64,000 bases of DNA from the NCBI GenBank assembly GCA_040772905.1, contig JAXGXJ010000005.1, positions 186,001-250,000 on the forward strand. The letters are read 5' to 3'. This DNA comes from JAXGXJ01 sp040772905 (GTDB lineage: Bacteria; Actinomycetota; Thermoleophilia; RBG-16-64-13). Position 1 is the first letter of the stretch. Each line of letters starts with the position of its first letter. The notes below the pieces were generated by a model. It was not told the origin of the DNA. It saw only the letters and a program-made list of their open reading frames with translations, and ran no database searches. The translations under genes and the position numbers were made by a program. Positions 1 through 8,515 of this stretch are shown piece by piece.

Positions 1-1326
1 ATGCATGCCCTCGATGTCCTCGGGGGTAGTCTCCAGCCGCACCAGGATGACCGCCGCCCCCTTCTTGTTGGTCCACTCGGTGGCCTCCTCGGCCGTGAAG
101 ACCACCTGGCCGGTGGCCGCGCCCGGCGAGGCCGGCAGACCCTTGCCGATGGGCCGCGCCGCCTTCAACTCAGCGGCGTCGAACTGTGGGTGCAGCAGCG
201 CGTCGATCTGCTTGGGGTCGATCATGAGGACGGCCTGTTCCTCGGAGATCTTACCCTCGTCCACCAGGTCGCAGGCGATTCGGAAAGCCGCCGCCGCGGT
301 GCGCTTGCCGTTGCGGGTCTGCAGGATGAAGAGCTTGCCGTCCTCGATGGTGAACTCCATGTCCTGCATGTCACGATAGTGGTTCTCGAGATGCTTGACG
401 ATGGCCACGAACTCGTCGTAGACAGCGGGGTTCTGCTCTTGCAGGTGAGCGATGGGCAGCGGGGTGCGGATGCCCGCCACCACGTCCTCGCCCTGGGCGT
501 TCATGAGGTACTCGCCGAAGAGTCCGGGCTCGCCGGTGGAGGGGTTGCGCGAAAAGGCCACGCCGGTGCCGGAGGTGTCGCCCAGGTTGCCGAACACCAT
601 GGCCTGCACGTTCACGGCCGTGCCCCACGAGGAGGGGATGTCGTTCATGCGCCGGTAGTAGACGGCACGCGGGTTGTCCCAGGAACGGAACACGGCCTTG
701 ATGGCCCCAAACAGCTGCTCGATGGGGTCGGTGGGGAAGTCCGAGCCGATCTTGGCCTTGTACTCGGCCATGAACTGCTCGGCCAGTTCCTTGAGATCGT
801 CGGCGGTGAGTTCAGTGTCGAGTCTGACGCCGCGCGACTCCTTCATCTCATCGATGAGCTTCTCGAAGTAGGCCTTGCCCACTTCCATGACCACGTCGGA
901 GTACATCTGGATGAAGCGACGGTAGGAGTCGTAGGCGAAACGCGGGTTGCCCGTCTTCTTGGCGAAGGTCTCGACCACGGTCGGGTTGAGGCCCAGGTTG
1001 AGGACGGTGTCCATCATCCCGGGCATGGACGCGCGCGAGCCGGAACGGACGCTGACCAGCAGCGGGTTCTCGGTATCCCCGAACCTCTTGCCCGTGGTCG
1101 CTTCCAGTTGCGCGATGTGTGCGAGGATCTGGGAACGGATCTCGTCGTTGATGGTCTCGCCGTCCTCATAGTACTGAGTGCAGGCCTCGGTGGTGATGGT
1201 GAAGCCCTGCGGCACGGGCATGCCCAAGTCGGTCATCTCCGCCAGGTTCGCTCCCTTGCCGCCCAGCAGCGAACGCATGCTCGCGTTGCCTTCGGCGAAG
1301 TCATAGACGTACTTCTTAGAACTCAT
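1..1326 (-). CDS. ppdK: Pyruvate, phosphate dikinase (PPDK), N-terminal part, cut by window edge
   Basis: Interconverts pyruvate + ATP + Pi and PEP + AMP + PPi in the cytoplasm. The 442 visible residues hold the nucleotide-binding (ATP-grasp) domain: GGKGANLAEM near residues 22-31, SVRSGSRASMPGMMDT near 92-107, and an FGNLGDTSGTGVAF-type loop. Near residue 400 it enters the phosphohistidine domain (GLPASPGAATG). The sequence stops at EDIEGMH, before the catalytic TSH motif, because the window ends. The start is the ATG at 1326, preceded by an AAGGGAG ribosome site. In anaerobes this enzyme can serve glycolysis or gluconeogenesis; the neighbouring 2-oxoacid:ferredoxin oxidoreductase at 51-54 kb fits a PEP/pyruvate node, which is inference. 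Confidence 0.95.
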   Translation of the reverse strand, partial: MSSKKYVYDFAEGNASMRSLLGGKGANLAEMTDLGMPVPQGFTITTEACTQYYEDGETINDEIRSQILAHIAQLEATTGKRFGDTENPLLVSVRSGSRASMPGMMDTVLNLGLNPTVVETFAKKTGNPRFAYDSYRRFIQMYSDVVMEVGKAYFEKLIDEMKESRGVRLDTELTADDLKELAEQFMAEYKAKIGSDFPTDPIEQLFGAIKAVFRSWDNPRAVYYRRMNDIPSSWGTAVNVQAMVFGNLGDTSGTGVAFSRNPSTGEPGLFGEYLMNAQGEDVVAGIRTPLPIAHLQEQNPAVYDEFVAIVKHLENHYRDMQDMEFTIEDGKLFILQTRNGKRTAAAAFRIACDLVDEGKISEEQAVLMIDPKQIDALLHPQFDAAELKAARPIGKGLPASPGAATGQVVFTAEEATEWTNKKGAAVILVRLETTPEDIEGMH

Positions 1327-1386
1327 GGAGCGACTCCCTTCGAGGTGCGTGTCTCGACATCAAGCTGACGGCCTGCTGGCTTGCTC

Positions 1387-1416
1387 ATTGTAGCGTGGGG
1401 GCGCACAAAGACGTAA
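1387..1416 (-). promoter_or_regulatory. Candidate promoter of ppdK
   Basis: On the minus strand TTACGT (1416-1411) and TACAAT (1392-1387) are separated by 18 bases, a reasonable sigma-70-type arrangement. The predicted transcript start lies about 55 bases upstream of the ppdK ATG. Judged by eye; no experimental support. Confidence 0.4.
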
Positions 1417-1653
1417 CTGGCTTCTCACTCTCGACAATCTAGAAGCGGGTTTTCTGATACTCCAGTACCATTAATGGCAATCCCGCCCCGTGTGTGTCCG
1501 AACGAGACCCGCGAACAACAGCAAATACCCGGACAGAGCCACATTTTCTCACAGGTGAGGCCGGTTGGAGGGTGTGCTCTGTGTGCTATCGTGGTCTCGT
1601 GGGTAGTTGTATATAGACCAGACCATCCAGGATAGAAAGAGAAAGGAGGATCT
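1417..1653. other. Divergent intergenic region between ppdK and the radical SAM gene
   Basis: No coding capacity is apparent. It contains a 10-bp perfect palindrome CCATTAATGG at 1468-1477, itself inside a loose inverted pair GCGGG/CCCGC, which could be an operator. A strong ribosome site AAAGGAGGA (1642-1650) sits four bases before the ATG of the radical SAM gene. I could not assign a convincing -35/-10 pair for the rightward gene, although TATATA occurs at 1610-1615. Confidence 0.4.
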
Positions 1654-3132
1654 ATGCCCGAGCTCTCTGTGGCACAAGCTCGGGAGCGACGCGACTACGA
1701 ACGGACCGCTTCCATCATCTCGGGGGCTCTCGCCGTAGTCGGCAGTTCCGACCTGGCCATGCGTGGTCTGACGGCGGCCGTCAAGAAGACGGCCAAGTCA
1801 CCGCAGCAGCAGATGATCGCAGACTGGTTGAAGACCTACACCGCTCCCGGCAATCCCGGCAACACGTTCTTCAAGAATATTCGTCATCTTCATCCTAACG
1901 TACGCAAACGTTTTGTCGCCGGGATGATGGCCAACTTCTTCATGAGAGACCCGGAATACACCGAGGCTCTCTTGCAGGAGCGGGGTATCTCTTCTCCCAC
2001 GACCATCCTCATCAGCCCTTCCATGCGCTGCAATCTCAGGTGCGTCGGCTGCTATGCAGCTGAGTACGACAATGAAGACGACCTCACTGAGGAGGAGGTC
2101 GAGAGCATTATCACGCAGGGCGAGGCTATCGGCACCCGCGTGTACACCATGCTCGGCGGCGAACCCTTCGTGTACCGGCCTCTGCTCGACATCATCGAGC
2201 GCCATCCGCAATCGGTGTTCCTGGTGTTCACGAACGGCACCATGATCAACGACCGTGTGGCCGACCGCATCCTCGAACTGGGCAACGTCTGCCCCACCAT
2301 CAGCATCGAGGGCGGCCGCGAAGGCACCGACGCGCGGCGTGGAGAGGGCACCTATGACCGCATCATGGCGGCCATGGACCGTCTGCGTGAACGCGGCATC
2401 ATGTTCGCGTTCTCGGCGACCGCTACCAGCCAGAATATCGACGACATCACGTCCGATGCCTTTGCCGACTTCATGATCGAGAAGGGCGCGTTCTACGGCT
2501 GGTACTTCGCCTACATGCCGGTCGGTCGCAATCCCGACCTGAGCCTCATGCCCAGCCCCGACCAGCGCGACCAGCTGCGCCGCGGCATCATGCGCATCCG
2601 CAGCACCAAGCCGCTCCTGGTGGCCGATTTCTGGGGCGATGGCACCCTCACCGGCGGCTGCCTGTCGGCAGGCCGCAAGTACATCCACATCAACAACAAG
2701 GGTGACGTGGAGCCCTGCATCTTCGCCCACTTCGCCACCGACAACATCAAGGACAAACCGCTGCTGGACTGCCTCACCTCGCCGTTCTTCAGAGACCTGC
2801 GAAGGATGCAGCCCTTCGGCAAGAACCTCCTGCGTCCCTGCCCGCTCATCGACCATCCTGGTGTGATGAAACGAGCCGTGGAGCGGAACAACGCGTATCC
2901 CACCCACGAGGGCGCCGAGAGCCTCATCACCGACCTGCAGCCCGGCCTCCGCGCCTATGCTGCCGGCGTGAAGGCGAAGCTCAACCCCATCTGGGAGAAT
3001 GAGATGCCGTGGACCCGCGCCTGGCTCGCAGCCGACGCCGAGTATCAGCGTCGGGCGAAGCGCCCGGGCGACGCCAGTGAGCTGGCCGATGAAGCCGGCG
3101 ACTCAGCGGAGGAGATCGCCAGCCGCAACTAG
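1654..3132 (+). CDS. Radical SAM protein with C-terminal SPASM-like cysteines
   Basis: A 492-residue radical SAM enzyme; substrate unknown. The [4Fe-4S]/SAM motif is C126-X3-C130-X2-C133 (CNLRCVGC), followed by a GGEPF motif near 168-172. The C-terminal part has four further cysteines (about 336, 355, 373, 396) in a SPASM-like layout (GGCLSAG, EPC, RPCPL), suggesting an auxiliary Fe-S cluster. The first 110 residues are an extra N-terminal helical region without a recognised motif. The gene is monocistronic with a strong Shine-Dalgarno, is divergent from ppdK, and ends at a perfect hairpin. Similar stand-alone proteins occur in anaerobes, but I cannot name a reaction. Confidence 0.85.
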   Translation: MPELSVAQARERRDYERTASIISGALAVVGSSDLAMRGLTAAVKKTAKSPQQQMIADWLKTYTAPGNPGNTFFKNIRHLHPNVRKRFVAGMMANFFMRDPEYTEALLQERGISSPTTILISPSMRCNLRCVGCYAAEYDNEDDLTEEEVESIITQGEAIGTRVYTMLGGEPFVYRPLLDIIERHPQSVFLVFTNGTMINDRVADRILELGNVCPTISIEGGREGTDARRGEGTYDRIMAAMDRLRERGIMFAFSATATSQNIDDITSDAFADFMIEKGAFYGWYFAYMPVGRNPDLSLMPSPDQRDQLRRGIMRIRSTKPLLVADFWGDGTLTGGCLSAGRKYIHINNKGDVEPCIFAHFATDNIKDKPLLDCLTSPFFRDLRRMQPFGKNLLRPCPLIDHPGVMKRAVERNNAYPTHEGAESLITDLQPGLRAYAAGVKAKLNPIWENEMPWTRAWLAADAEYQRRAKRPGDASELADEAGDSAEEIASRN

Positions 3133-3183
3133 TCCGGGCTCACACCGGCATCCGCCCACAACGCCGGTGAAGAGGACAATATG

Positions 3184-3220
3184 AGTACGGGGCGGCGCCC
3201 TTCGGGCCCCGCCCCGTACT
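3184..3220 (+). terminator. Hairpin terminator after the radical SAM gene
   Basis: Perfect inverted repeat: AGTACGGGGCGG (3184-3195) pairs with CCGCCCCGTACT (3209-3220). An inner GCCC-TTCG-GGC extension nearly closes the loop. No long T tract follows, as is common in high-GC actinobacteria. Confidence 0.7.
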
Positions 3221-3238
3221 GTTACAGCTGACCGACTC

Positions 3239-3265
3239 GCCGTGCCGCGCTTCGCGCGGCACGGC
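3239..3265 (-). terminator. Hairpin terminator after glyQS
   Basis: GCCGTGCCGCGC (3239-3250) and GCGCGGCACGGC (3254-3265) form a perfect 12-bp stem with a 3-base loop. It lies 16 bases beyond the glyQS stop codon and converges with the hairpin of the radical SAM gene. Confidence 0.7.
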
Positions 3266-3280
3266 GCTCGAACCAGACCT

Positions 3281-6200
3281 CTATCCCTGGATGAGGCCCA
3301 GATGCGCCACCCGGCGCACTGTGGCTGCGACTGCCGCCAGCTGGCGCAGGCGGTTGAGTCTCACGGCTTCGTCCTCGGCCATCACCAGCACGTCGTCGAA
3401 GTAGCGGTCGACGGCCGGGCGCAGCCCGGCCAAGGCGGCCAGGGCCTCGTCATACTGCTCGACCGCGAGCGCGGCATCCACAGAGACCACGGTCTCCAGC
3501 CACTCTTCGTGAAGCATCGTCTCAGCATCGAGGGCGAACAGTCCCGGGTCCACACGCAGACCTTGCGCCACGTCCTCAGGCAGCTTCTTCGCCAGATTAG
3601 AGGGTCGGGTGAAGACGGTCACCAGGTCGTCCCAGCGAGCGTCGGCACGGAAGGCCTGCATCGCCAGAGCTCGGCGCCGAAGGTCCACGAAATCGGCCGA
3701 CGTGGGCAGCACAGACTCCACCGTGTCGCGAGACAGACCCTCATCGGTGAGGCTCTTCACCAGGCGCTCGAAGATGAACTCCACCGCCGGTGATACCACT
3801 TCCTCACGCGGCAGCAGGCCCTGGAAGCGCTCCAGTTCCACGTAGGCCCGCTCCACCAACTCAGCCACGTCGTAGCGAAAACCGTGCTCCATGGCTATCG
3901 CCACCATGCCGGCGGCAGCGCGGCGCAGCCCGTAGGGATCCTTGGATCCTGACGGAGGTTCACCGCAGGCGAAGGCGGCCGTGATGTTGTCGGCCTTCTC
4001 CACCGTCGCCAGCAGAGCCCCGGTGACGGAGGCGGGCGGCACGCCACCAGCTGAATCAGGCAGGAACTGCTCACGGATGGCCTGGGCCACCTCGGGATCG
4101 CGCCCCTCCATGAGAGCATAGGTCTGGCCCATGACCCCTTCCAGGTCCGCGAACTCCCGCACCATGATCGACACTTGGTCGGCTTTGGCCAACCGAGCAG
4201 CCTCGAGCGCTTTCGAACGGTGCGCGTCATCCAACCCCACGCGATCGGCCAAGTACCCGGAGAGAGCCACCAGACGCTCGCTCTTGTCGCGCATGCTCCC
4301 GGCCTTCTCGTGGAAGACGATCTTGTCCAGTTGGCGGACCATCTCCTCCAGCCCGGTGGTCTTGTCCTTGTCAAAGGAGAACTCTGCGTCCTCGATGCGG
4401 CCTTCCAGCACACGCTCGTTACCAGCCGTGATCTGCTGCGCGTACTCGGCGTCTCCGTTGCTCACATACAGGAAGGTGCTGGCCAGATCGCCCTTGTCGT
4501 CCACCAGAGGGAAGTAGCGCTGATGCGACTGCATGGCGGTTACGAGCACCTCCGACGGCAGCGACAGATGCTCGGCCCCGAAGTGGCCCTCGATGACCTT
4601 GGGCCATTCCACCAGGAAGAGCACCTCCTCCATCTTGCCGTTGGGATCGGTGACCGTGAGGCCGCGCTGTGCGGCGGCCTTCTTCAGTTCCTCCCACAGC
4701 ACGCGCTCGCGCTCCACGTGATCGACGACGACCGCCACTGAGCGCATGGCCTCCACGTACTCCGCAGGCCGAGCGACGTCCACACTGCCCCCCAGCCAAC
4801 GATGTCCGCGGCTGGTGCGTCCCGACGTGAGGCCGGCGATGCCGAAGGGTATGACGTCCTCTCCCCAGAGCGCCACCAACCAACGCACCGGGCGCGAGAA
4901 CCTGAGGTCGCGATAGCCCCAACGCATGTTCTTGGGGAAGTACATGTCGCGCACGATCTTGAGACAGATATCGGGCAGGAGGGTGCTGGTGGGCCGGCTC
5001 TCGCTGCGGGTGACGTAGTAGACGAAACGCCGCCCGGACTCTTCCCGTATCTCCAGTTCCTCCGCCGTCACACCTTTGGCGCGCGCGAAACCTTCAGCGG
5101 CCTTGGTGGGGCGGCCTTCGGGGTCGAAGGCCGCCTCGACAGCGGGTCCGCGCTGCACGATCTCGCGCGGCACCTGCTCCCCGGGCACGTCGTGGATGAG
5201 CACAGCGATGCGTCGTGGCGACACCTTCACCTGCACGTCTTCGGGCGCCACCTCCACGCCTTCAGCGGCGAAGAGCCCTGCCACCCGCTTGGGCAGCAGA
5301 TCTATGGCCGCGCGACAGGCCGAAGCCGGCATCTCCTCGGTGCCGATCTCCATCAAGAAATCTCGTGAGCCCCGGTCGGAGGAAGAGAGCCACTCCTCCT
5401 GAACCACCGTGGGCGATGCGCCGGCCGCGGCGGGCCCCGCCGCCCCAGCGAGATCCTCGCCCTCGGCGGCCGTCACCTGAGCGTTGTAGGCTTCCGCGAC
5501 CTTGCGAGCCAGATTGCGCACCCGAGCGATGTAGCCGGTGCGCTCAGTGACGCTGACCGCTCCGCGCGCGTCGAGCACATTGAAGGTGTGCGAGGTCTTG
5601 AGCACGAAATCGTAGGCAGGCCGCGCCAGACCCCGCTCCAGACAACGCTCGCATTCCCGCTCGTATTCGGCGAAGGCCTTCTGCAACATGGTGATGTCGG
5701 CCAGTTCGAAGTGGTAAGCCGACCACTCCGCCTCGTTCTTCTTGTGCACGTCGCCGTAGGTGACGCCCGGCACCCATTCCAGGTCGTAAACGTCGTCCAC
5801 ACCCTGCAGGTACATGGCCAGACGCTCGGTGCCATAGGTGAGCTCCACGCTGGGCGGATCGAGGTCTATCCCGCCCACCTGCTGGAAGTACGTGAACTGC
5901 GTACATTCCATGCCGTCGATCCACACTTCCCAGCCCAGGCCCCAGGCGCCCAGGGTGGGCGATTCCCAGTCATCCTCCACAAAACGGACGTCGTGCTTGG
6001 CAAGATCGATACCCAGGTGTTCCAGGGAAGCCAAATACAGATCCTGGATGTCGTCGGGGCAGGGCTTGAGGATCACCTGGTATTGGTAGTAATGCCCCAG
6101 ACGATAGGGGTTCTCTCCATAACGACCGTCAGTGGGGCGGATGGAAGGTTCGACGTAGGCAACGCGCCAGGGCTGAGGACCCAGCACACGCAGGAAGGTG

Positions 6201-6325
6201 GCAGGGTTGAACGTGCCCGCTCCTACCTCGGTGTGGTGCGGCTGCCAGATGATGCACCCCTGCGCAGCCCAGAATTCCTCCAACCCCAGAAGCACGTTCT
6301 GGAACGTTGGCTTCTCTACCCTCAC
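3281..6325 (-). CDS. glyQS: Glycyl-tRNA synthetase, fused alpha and beta chains
   Basis: Charges tRNA-Gly with glycine. Residues 1 to about 285 match the bacterial alpha chain (GlyQ: TFQNVLLGLEEFWAAQGC, the QPHHTEVGAGT region, EDDWESPTLGAWGLGWEVW). After an Ala/Gly-rich linker of about 40 residues the beta chain (GlyS) starts at about 325 (DFLMEIGTEEMP) and runs to 1014 with a C-terminal anticodon-binding-like region. In most bacteria these are two genes; single-chain versions are known in a minority of lineages. The reading frame is continuous through the linker, so this is a true fusion. It stands alone between two hairpins and the kinase operon. No T-box leader fits in the 98 bases upstream. 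Confidence 0.96.
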   Translation of the reverse strand: MRVEKPTFQNVLLGLEEFWAAQGCIIWQPHHTEVGAGTFNPATFLRVLGPQPWRVAYVEPSIRPTDGRYGENPYRLGHYYQYQVILKPCPDDIQDLYLASLEHLGIDLAKHDVRFVEDDWESPTLGAWGLGWEVWIDGMECTQFTYFQQVGGIDLDPPSVELTYGTERLAMYLQGVDDVYDLEWVPGVTYGDVHKKNEAEWSAYHFELADITMLQKAFAEYERECERCLERGLARPAYDFVLKTSHTFNVLDARGAVSVTERTGYIARVRNLARKVAEAYNAQVTAAEGEDLAGAAGPAAAGASPTVVQEEWLSSSDRGSRDFLMEIGTEEMPASACRAAIDLLPKRVAGLFAAEGVEVAPEDVQVKVSPRRIAVLIHDVPGEQVPREIVQRGPAVEAAFDPEGRPTKAAEGFARAKGVTAEELEIREESGRRFVYYVTRSESRPTSTLLPDICLKIVRDMYFPKNMRWGYRDLRFSRPVRWLVALWGEDVIPFGIAGLTSGRTSRGHRWLGGSVDVARPAEYVEAMRSVAVVVDHVERERVLWEELKKAAAQRGLTVTDPNGKMEEVLFLVEWPKVIEGHFGAEHLSLPSEVLVTAMQSHQRYFPLVDDKGDLASTFLYVSNGDAEYAQQITAGNERVLEGRIEDAEFSFDKDKTTGLEEMVRQLDKIVFHEKAGSMRDKSERLVALSGYLADRVGLDDAHRSKALEAARLAKADQVSIMVREFADLEGVMGQTYALMEGRDPEVAQAIREQFLPDSAGGVPPASVTGALLATVEKADNITAAFACGEPPSGSKDPYGLRRAAAGMVAIAMEHGFRYDVAELVERAYVELERFQGLLPREEVVSPAVEFIFERLVKSLTDEGLSRDTVESVLPTSADFVDLRRRALAMQAFRADARWDDLVTVFTRPSNLAKKLPEDVAQGLRVDPGLFALDAETMLHEEWLETVVSVDAALAVEQYDEALAALAGLRPAVDRYFDDVLVMAEDEAVRLNRLRQLAAVAATVRRVAHLGLIQG

Positions 6326-6423
6326 TGTCTACCTCTCTTCGCGGTTATGTGTGCTCGACGCGCAAGGATACCCTGCCCGAGCCGTGGCCGCGCCGTCACC
6401 ACGCCGCCGATGACCCCGCGCGG

Positions 6424-8460
6424 CTAGAACGAACCGGGATCGGTGGTCGTCGGCGGGGCCGTGGTCGGCGGGGCCGTCGTCGGCGGCAGAGTCGTCGTCG
6501 GCGCTGTGGTCGTGGTGGTGGGGATGGTGGTAGTGGTGGTGGATTCCGGAGTCTTGGTGACCGTGATCCTCACCGAACTGCCCTTCTCGACCTCCACTCC
6601 TGCCGTCGGGTTCTGCTCGATCACCTGGTTGGGCGGATAGTCCGGCGTCTCCTGCGTGACGATGTAGGCCTTGAGCTCATATGTCTCCAGCTTGGCGATG
6701 GCCTGCGCCCGGGTCAGCCCCACGACGGCCGGCACCTTCACAGTGGTGGGCAGCGGCGCGTTGCTCACGAAGATGGTCACCACGGCATTGGGCTCCACCT
6801 CCTCGCCCTCTTTGGGGCTCTGATCCACCACCGTACCACCGACCTCGTCGGAATCGACCAACTCCACCTTGGGAGTCAACTTGAGTCCCTCCAAGATGAC
6901 TATGGCGGCGTCCTGGTTGCGCCCGATCAAGCGCGGGATCTGCACGGTGTTGGCCGGCGCGGCCACCACGATAGTCACCTTGCTCCCTACCTCGACTTCT
7001 TTGCCCGGGGTGGGGTTCTGACGGATGACCGTGCCCACATCTGCGTCCTTGCTCGGCTCTTCCTGTGGGTCCACTTCCAAACCCAGAGCACCGAGTTCAG
7101 CCGCCGCCTGCACCTGCGTCTTGCCCACCAACTGAGGTACGGTCACCTTGCCCAAGCCCGAGGACATCCACACACTGATGGTGGCTCCTTGGGACTGCTT
7201 GGTGCCTTCTTCCGGCTCTTGGCGGGCGATGAGACCTTCCTCGATGTCGGCGGAAGGCTGCTCGCCCTCCACCTTCAGTTTGAAGCCCAATCGCTCGAGC
7301 GCATCCTTAGCCTCGCTCTCACTCAGACCCAACAGCCCGGGCACCGGCTGCAGATCGGCAGCGGGCTCGTTCCAGCTGGAGAGGATGGCGTACGCTCCTC
7401 CGGCCAGGGCGAGGATGAGGACGATCACCAAGATCCACGGCCAGACGTTGAACCGCCGCGGCGGTTCGTCGTAGTAGGCGTGAGGGAGCGGCGGCTGGTT
7501 CATGACCGCGCCAGGATCGCGTCGACGTACGGTGGTGGGCCGCGGCCCGGCGGGCGGAAGAGGCGCCGCCGTCATCACCTGCGTAGGTTGTTCGATGAAC
7601 GCGGCCGGGGTGTGGACCTCCTTGCCCTGCTGCACCGCCCGCAGATCCTCCAAGAACTGCTGCGCGGTGAGATAGCGCTCGGTGGGGGTCTTGCCCAAGG
7701 CGTGTAGGATGACAGCCTCGAGATTGTGCGGGATGGTGGGGACGATCTCGCTCGGAGCCAACGGCCGGTCGTGTACGTGGCGCATGGCCAGAGTCACGGG
7801 ATTATCGCCGTCGAAGGGCAGCGCGCCGGTGGCCATCTCATACATCACCACGCCCAGCGAGTAGAGATCGGAAGCCGCCTCTACCGGACGCCCCTGCGCC
7901 TGCTCGGGCGAAAGGTAGTGGGCCGTCCCCAGGATGGAGCCGGCCTCGGTCATGGTGGAGGCGCTCCCCGCCCGGGCGATGCCGAAGTCGGTGACCTTCA
8001 CCCGACCTTCGCTGTCGACGATGATGTTCTGCGGCTTGATGTCGCGGTGGATGACGTCCCGCCGATGGGCGAAGCGCAGAGCTTCGAGTATCTGGATGGA
8101 GACCGACACCACCAGCTCGGGACTGAGGGGCGCGTACTTGATGATGATCTCTTTGAGAGAGCGCCCCTCGAGATACTCCATGGCGATGTAGTAGGTGCCT
8201 TCCGCCTCCCCGCGATCGTAAATCTGCACGATGTTGGGGTGGTTGAGGCTGGCCGCGCTGCTGGCCTCGCGCCGGAAACGCTCGATGAACTGCTCGTCGT
8301 TGGCGTAGCGGCTGGAGAGGATCTTCAGCGCCACTTGACGGCCGAGGAGCCTGTCGTCGGCCAGATACACGTCGGCCATGCCGCCGCTACCCAGCTTGCG
8401 GATCACCTCATAGCGCTCGTCGAACACGCGTCCTATCAAATCGCTCTCATCCTCCGACAC
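6424..8460 (-). CDS. pknB: Ser/Thr protein kinase with four PASTA domains (PknB type)
   Basis: Membrane receptor kinase sensing cell-wall fragments and controlling growth and division. The kinase domain spans residues 17-275 with a Gly-rich loop (GSGGMAD), K46, HRD at 138-140 and DFG at 158-160. After a proline-rich juxtamembrane segment a single membrane helix lies at about 340-360. Four extracellular PASTA repeats follow to about residue 645, and the tail is Thr/Pro-rich (TTTTIP, TTAPPTTAPP). It is the last gene of the minus-strand block containing pbpA, rodA, pstP, fhaB and fhaA, the order known from actinobacteria. A TAGTAT box at 8500-8495 next to an AAACATGTTT palindrome (8507-8516) could give a secondary promoter. 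Confidence 0.97.
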   Translation of the reverse strand: MSEDESDLIGRVFDERYEVIRKLGSGGMADVYLADDRLLGRQVALKILSSRYANDEQFIERFRREASSAASLNHPNIVQIYDRGEAEGTYYIAMEYLEGRSLKEIIIKYAPLSPELVVSVSIQILEALRFAHRRDVIHRDIKPQNIIVDSEGRVKVTDFGIARAGSASTMTEAGSILGTAHYLSPEQAQGRPVEAASDLYSLGVVMYEMATGALPFDGDNPVTLAMRHVHDRPLAPSEIVPTIPHNLEAVILHALGKTPTERYLTAQQFLEDLRAVQQGKEVHTPAAFIEQPTQVMTAAPLPPAGPRPTTVRRRDPGAVMNQPPLPHAYYDEPPRRFNVWPWILVIVLILALAGGAYAILSSWNEPAADLQPVPGLLGLSESEAKDALERLGFKLKVEGEQPSADIEEGLIARQEPEEGTKQSQGATISVWMSSGLGKVTVPQLVGKTQVQAAAELGALGLEVDPQEEPSKDADVGTVIRQNPTPGKEVEVGSKVTIVVAAPANTVQIPRLIGRNQDAAIVILEGLKLTPKVELVDSDEVGGTVVDQSPKEGEEVEPNAVVTIFVSNAPLPTTVKVPAVVGLTRAQAIAKLETYELKAYIVTQETPDYPPNQVIEQNPTAGVEVEKGSSVRITVTKTPESTTTTTIPTTTTTAPTTTLPPTTAPPTTAPPTTTDPGSF

Positions 8461-8515
8461 CTACCGGTGTCCGTCGGGGCGTGACGCCGGGGAAATACTA
8501 CCTTACAAACATGTT

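Noticed and set aside
1..1368. Long plus-strand ORF of 455 residues
   Set aside because: It is antisense to ppdK, whose minus-strand translation carries clear family motifs.
6326..6423. T-box or glycine riboswitch upstream of glyQS
   Set aside because: Only 98 bases lie between glyQS and pknB, too short for either, and no specifier or T-box sequence is seen.
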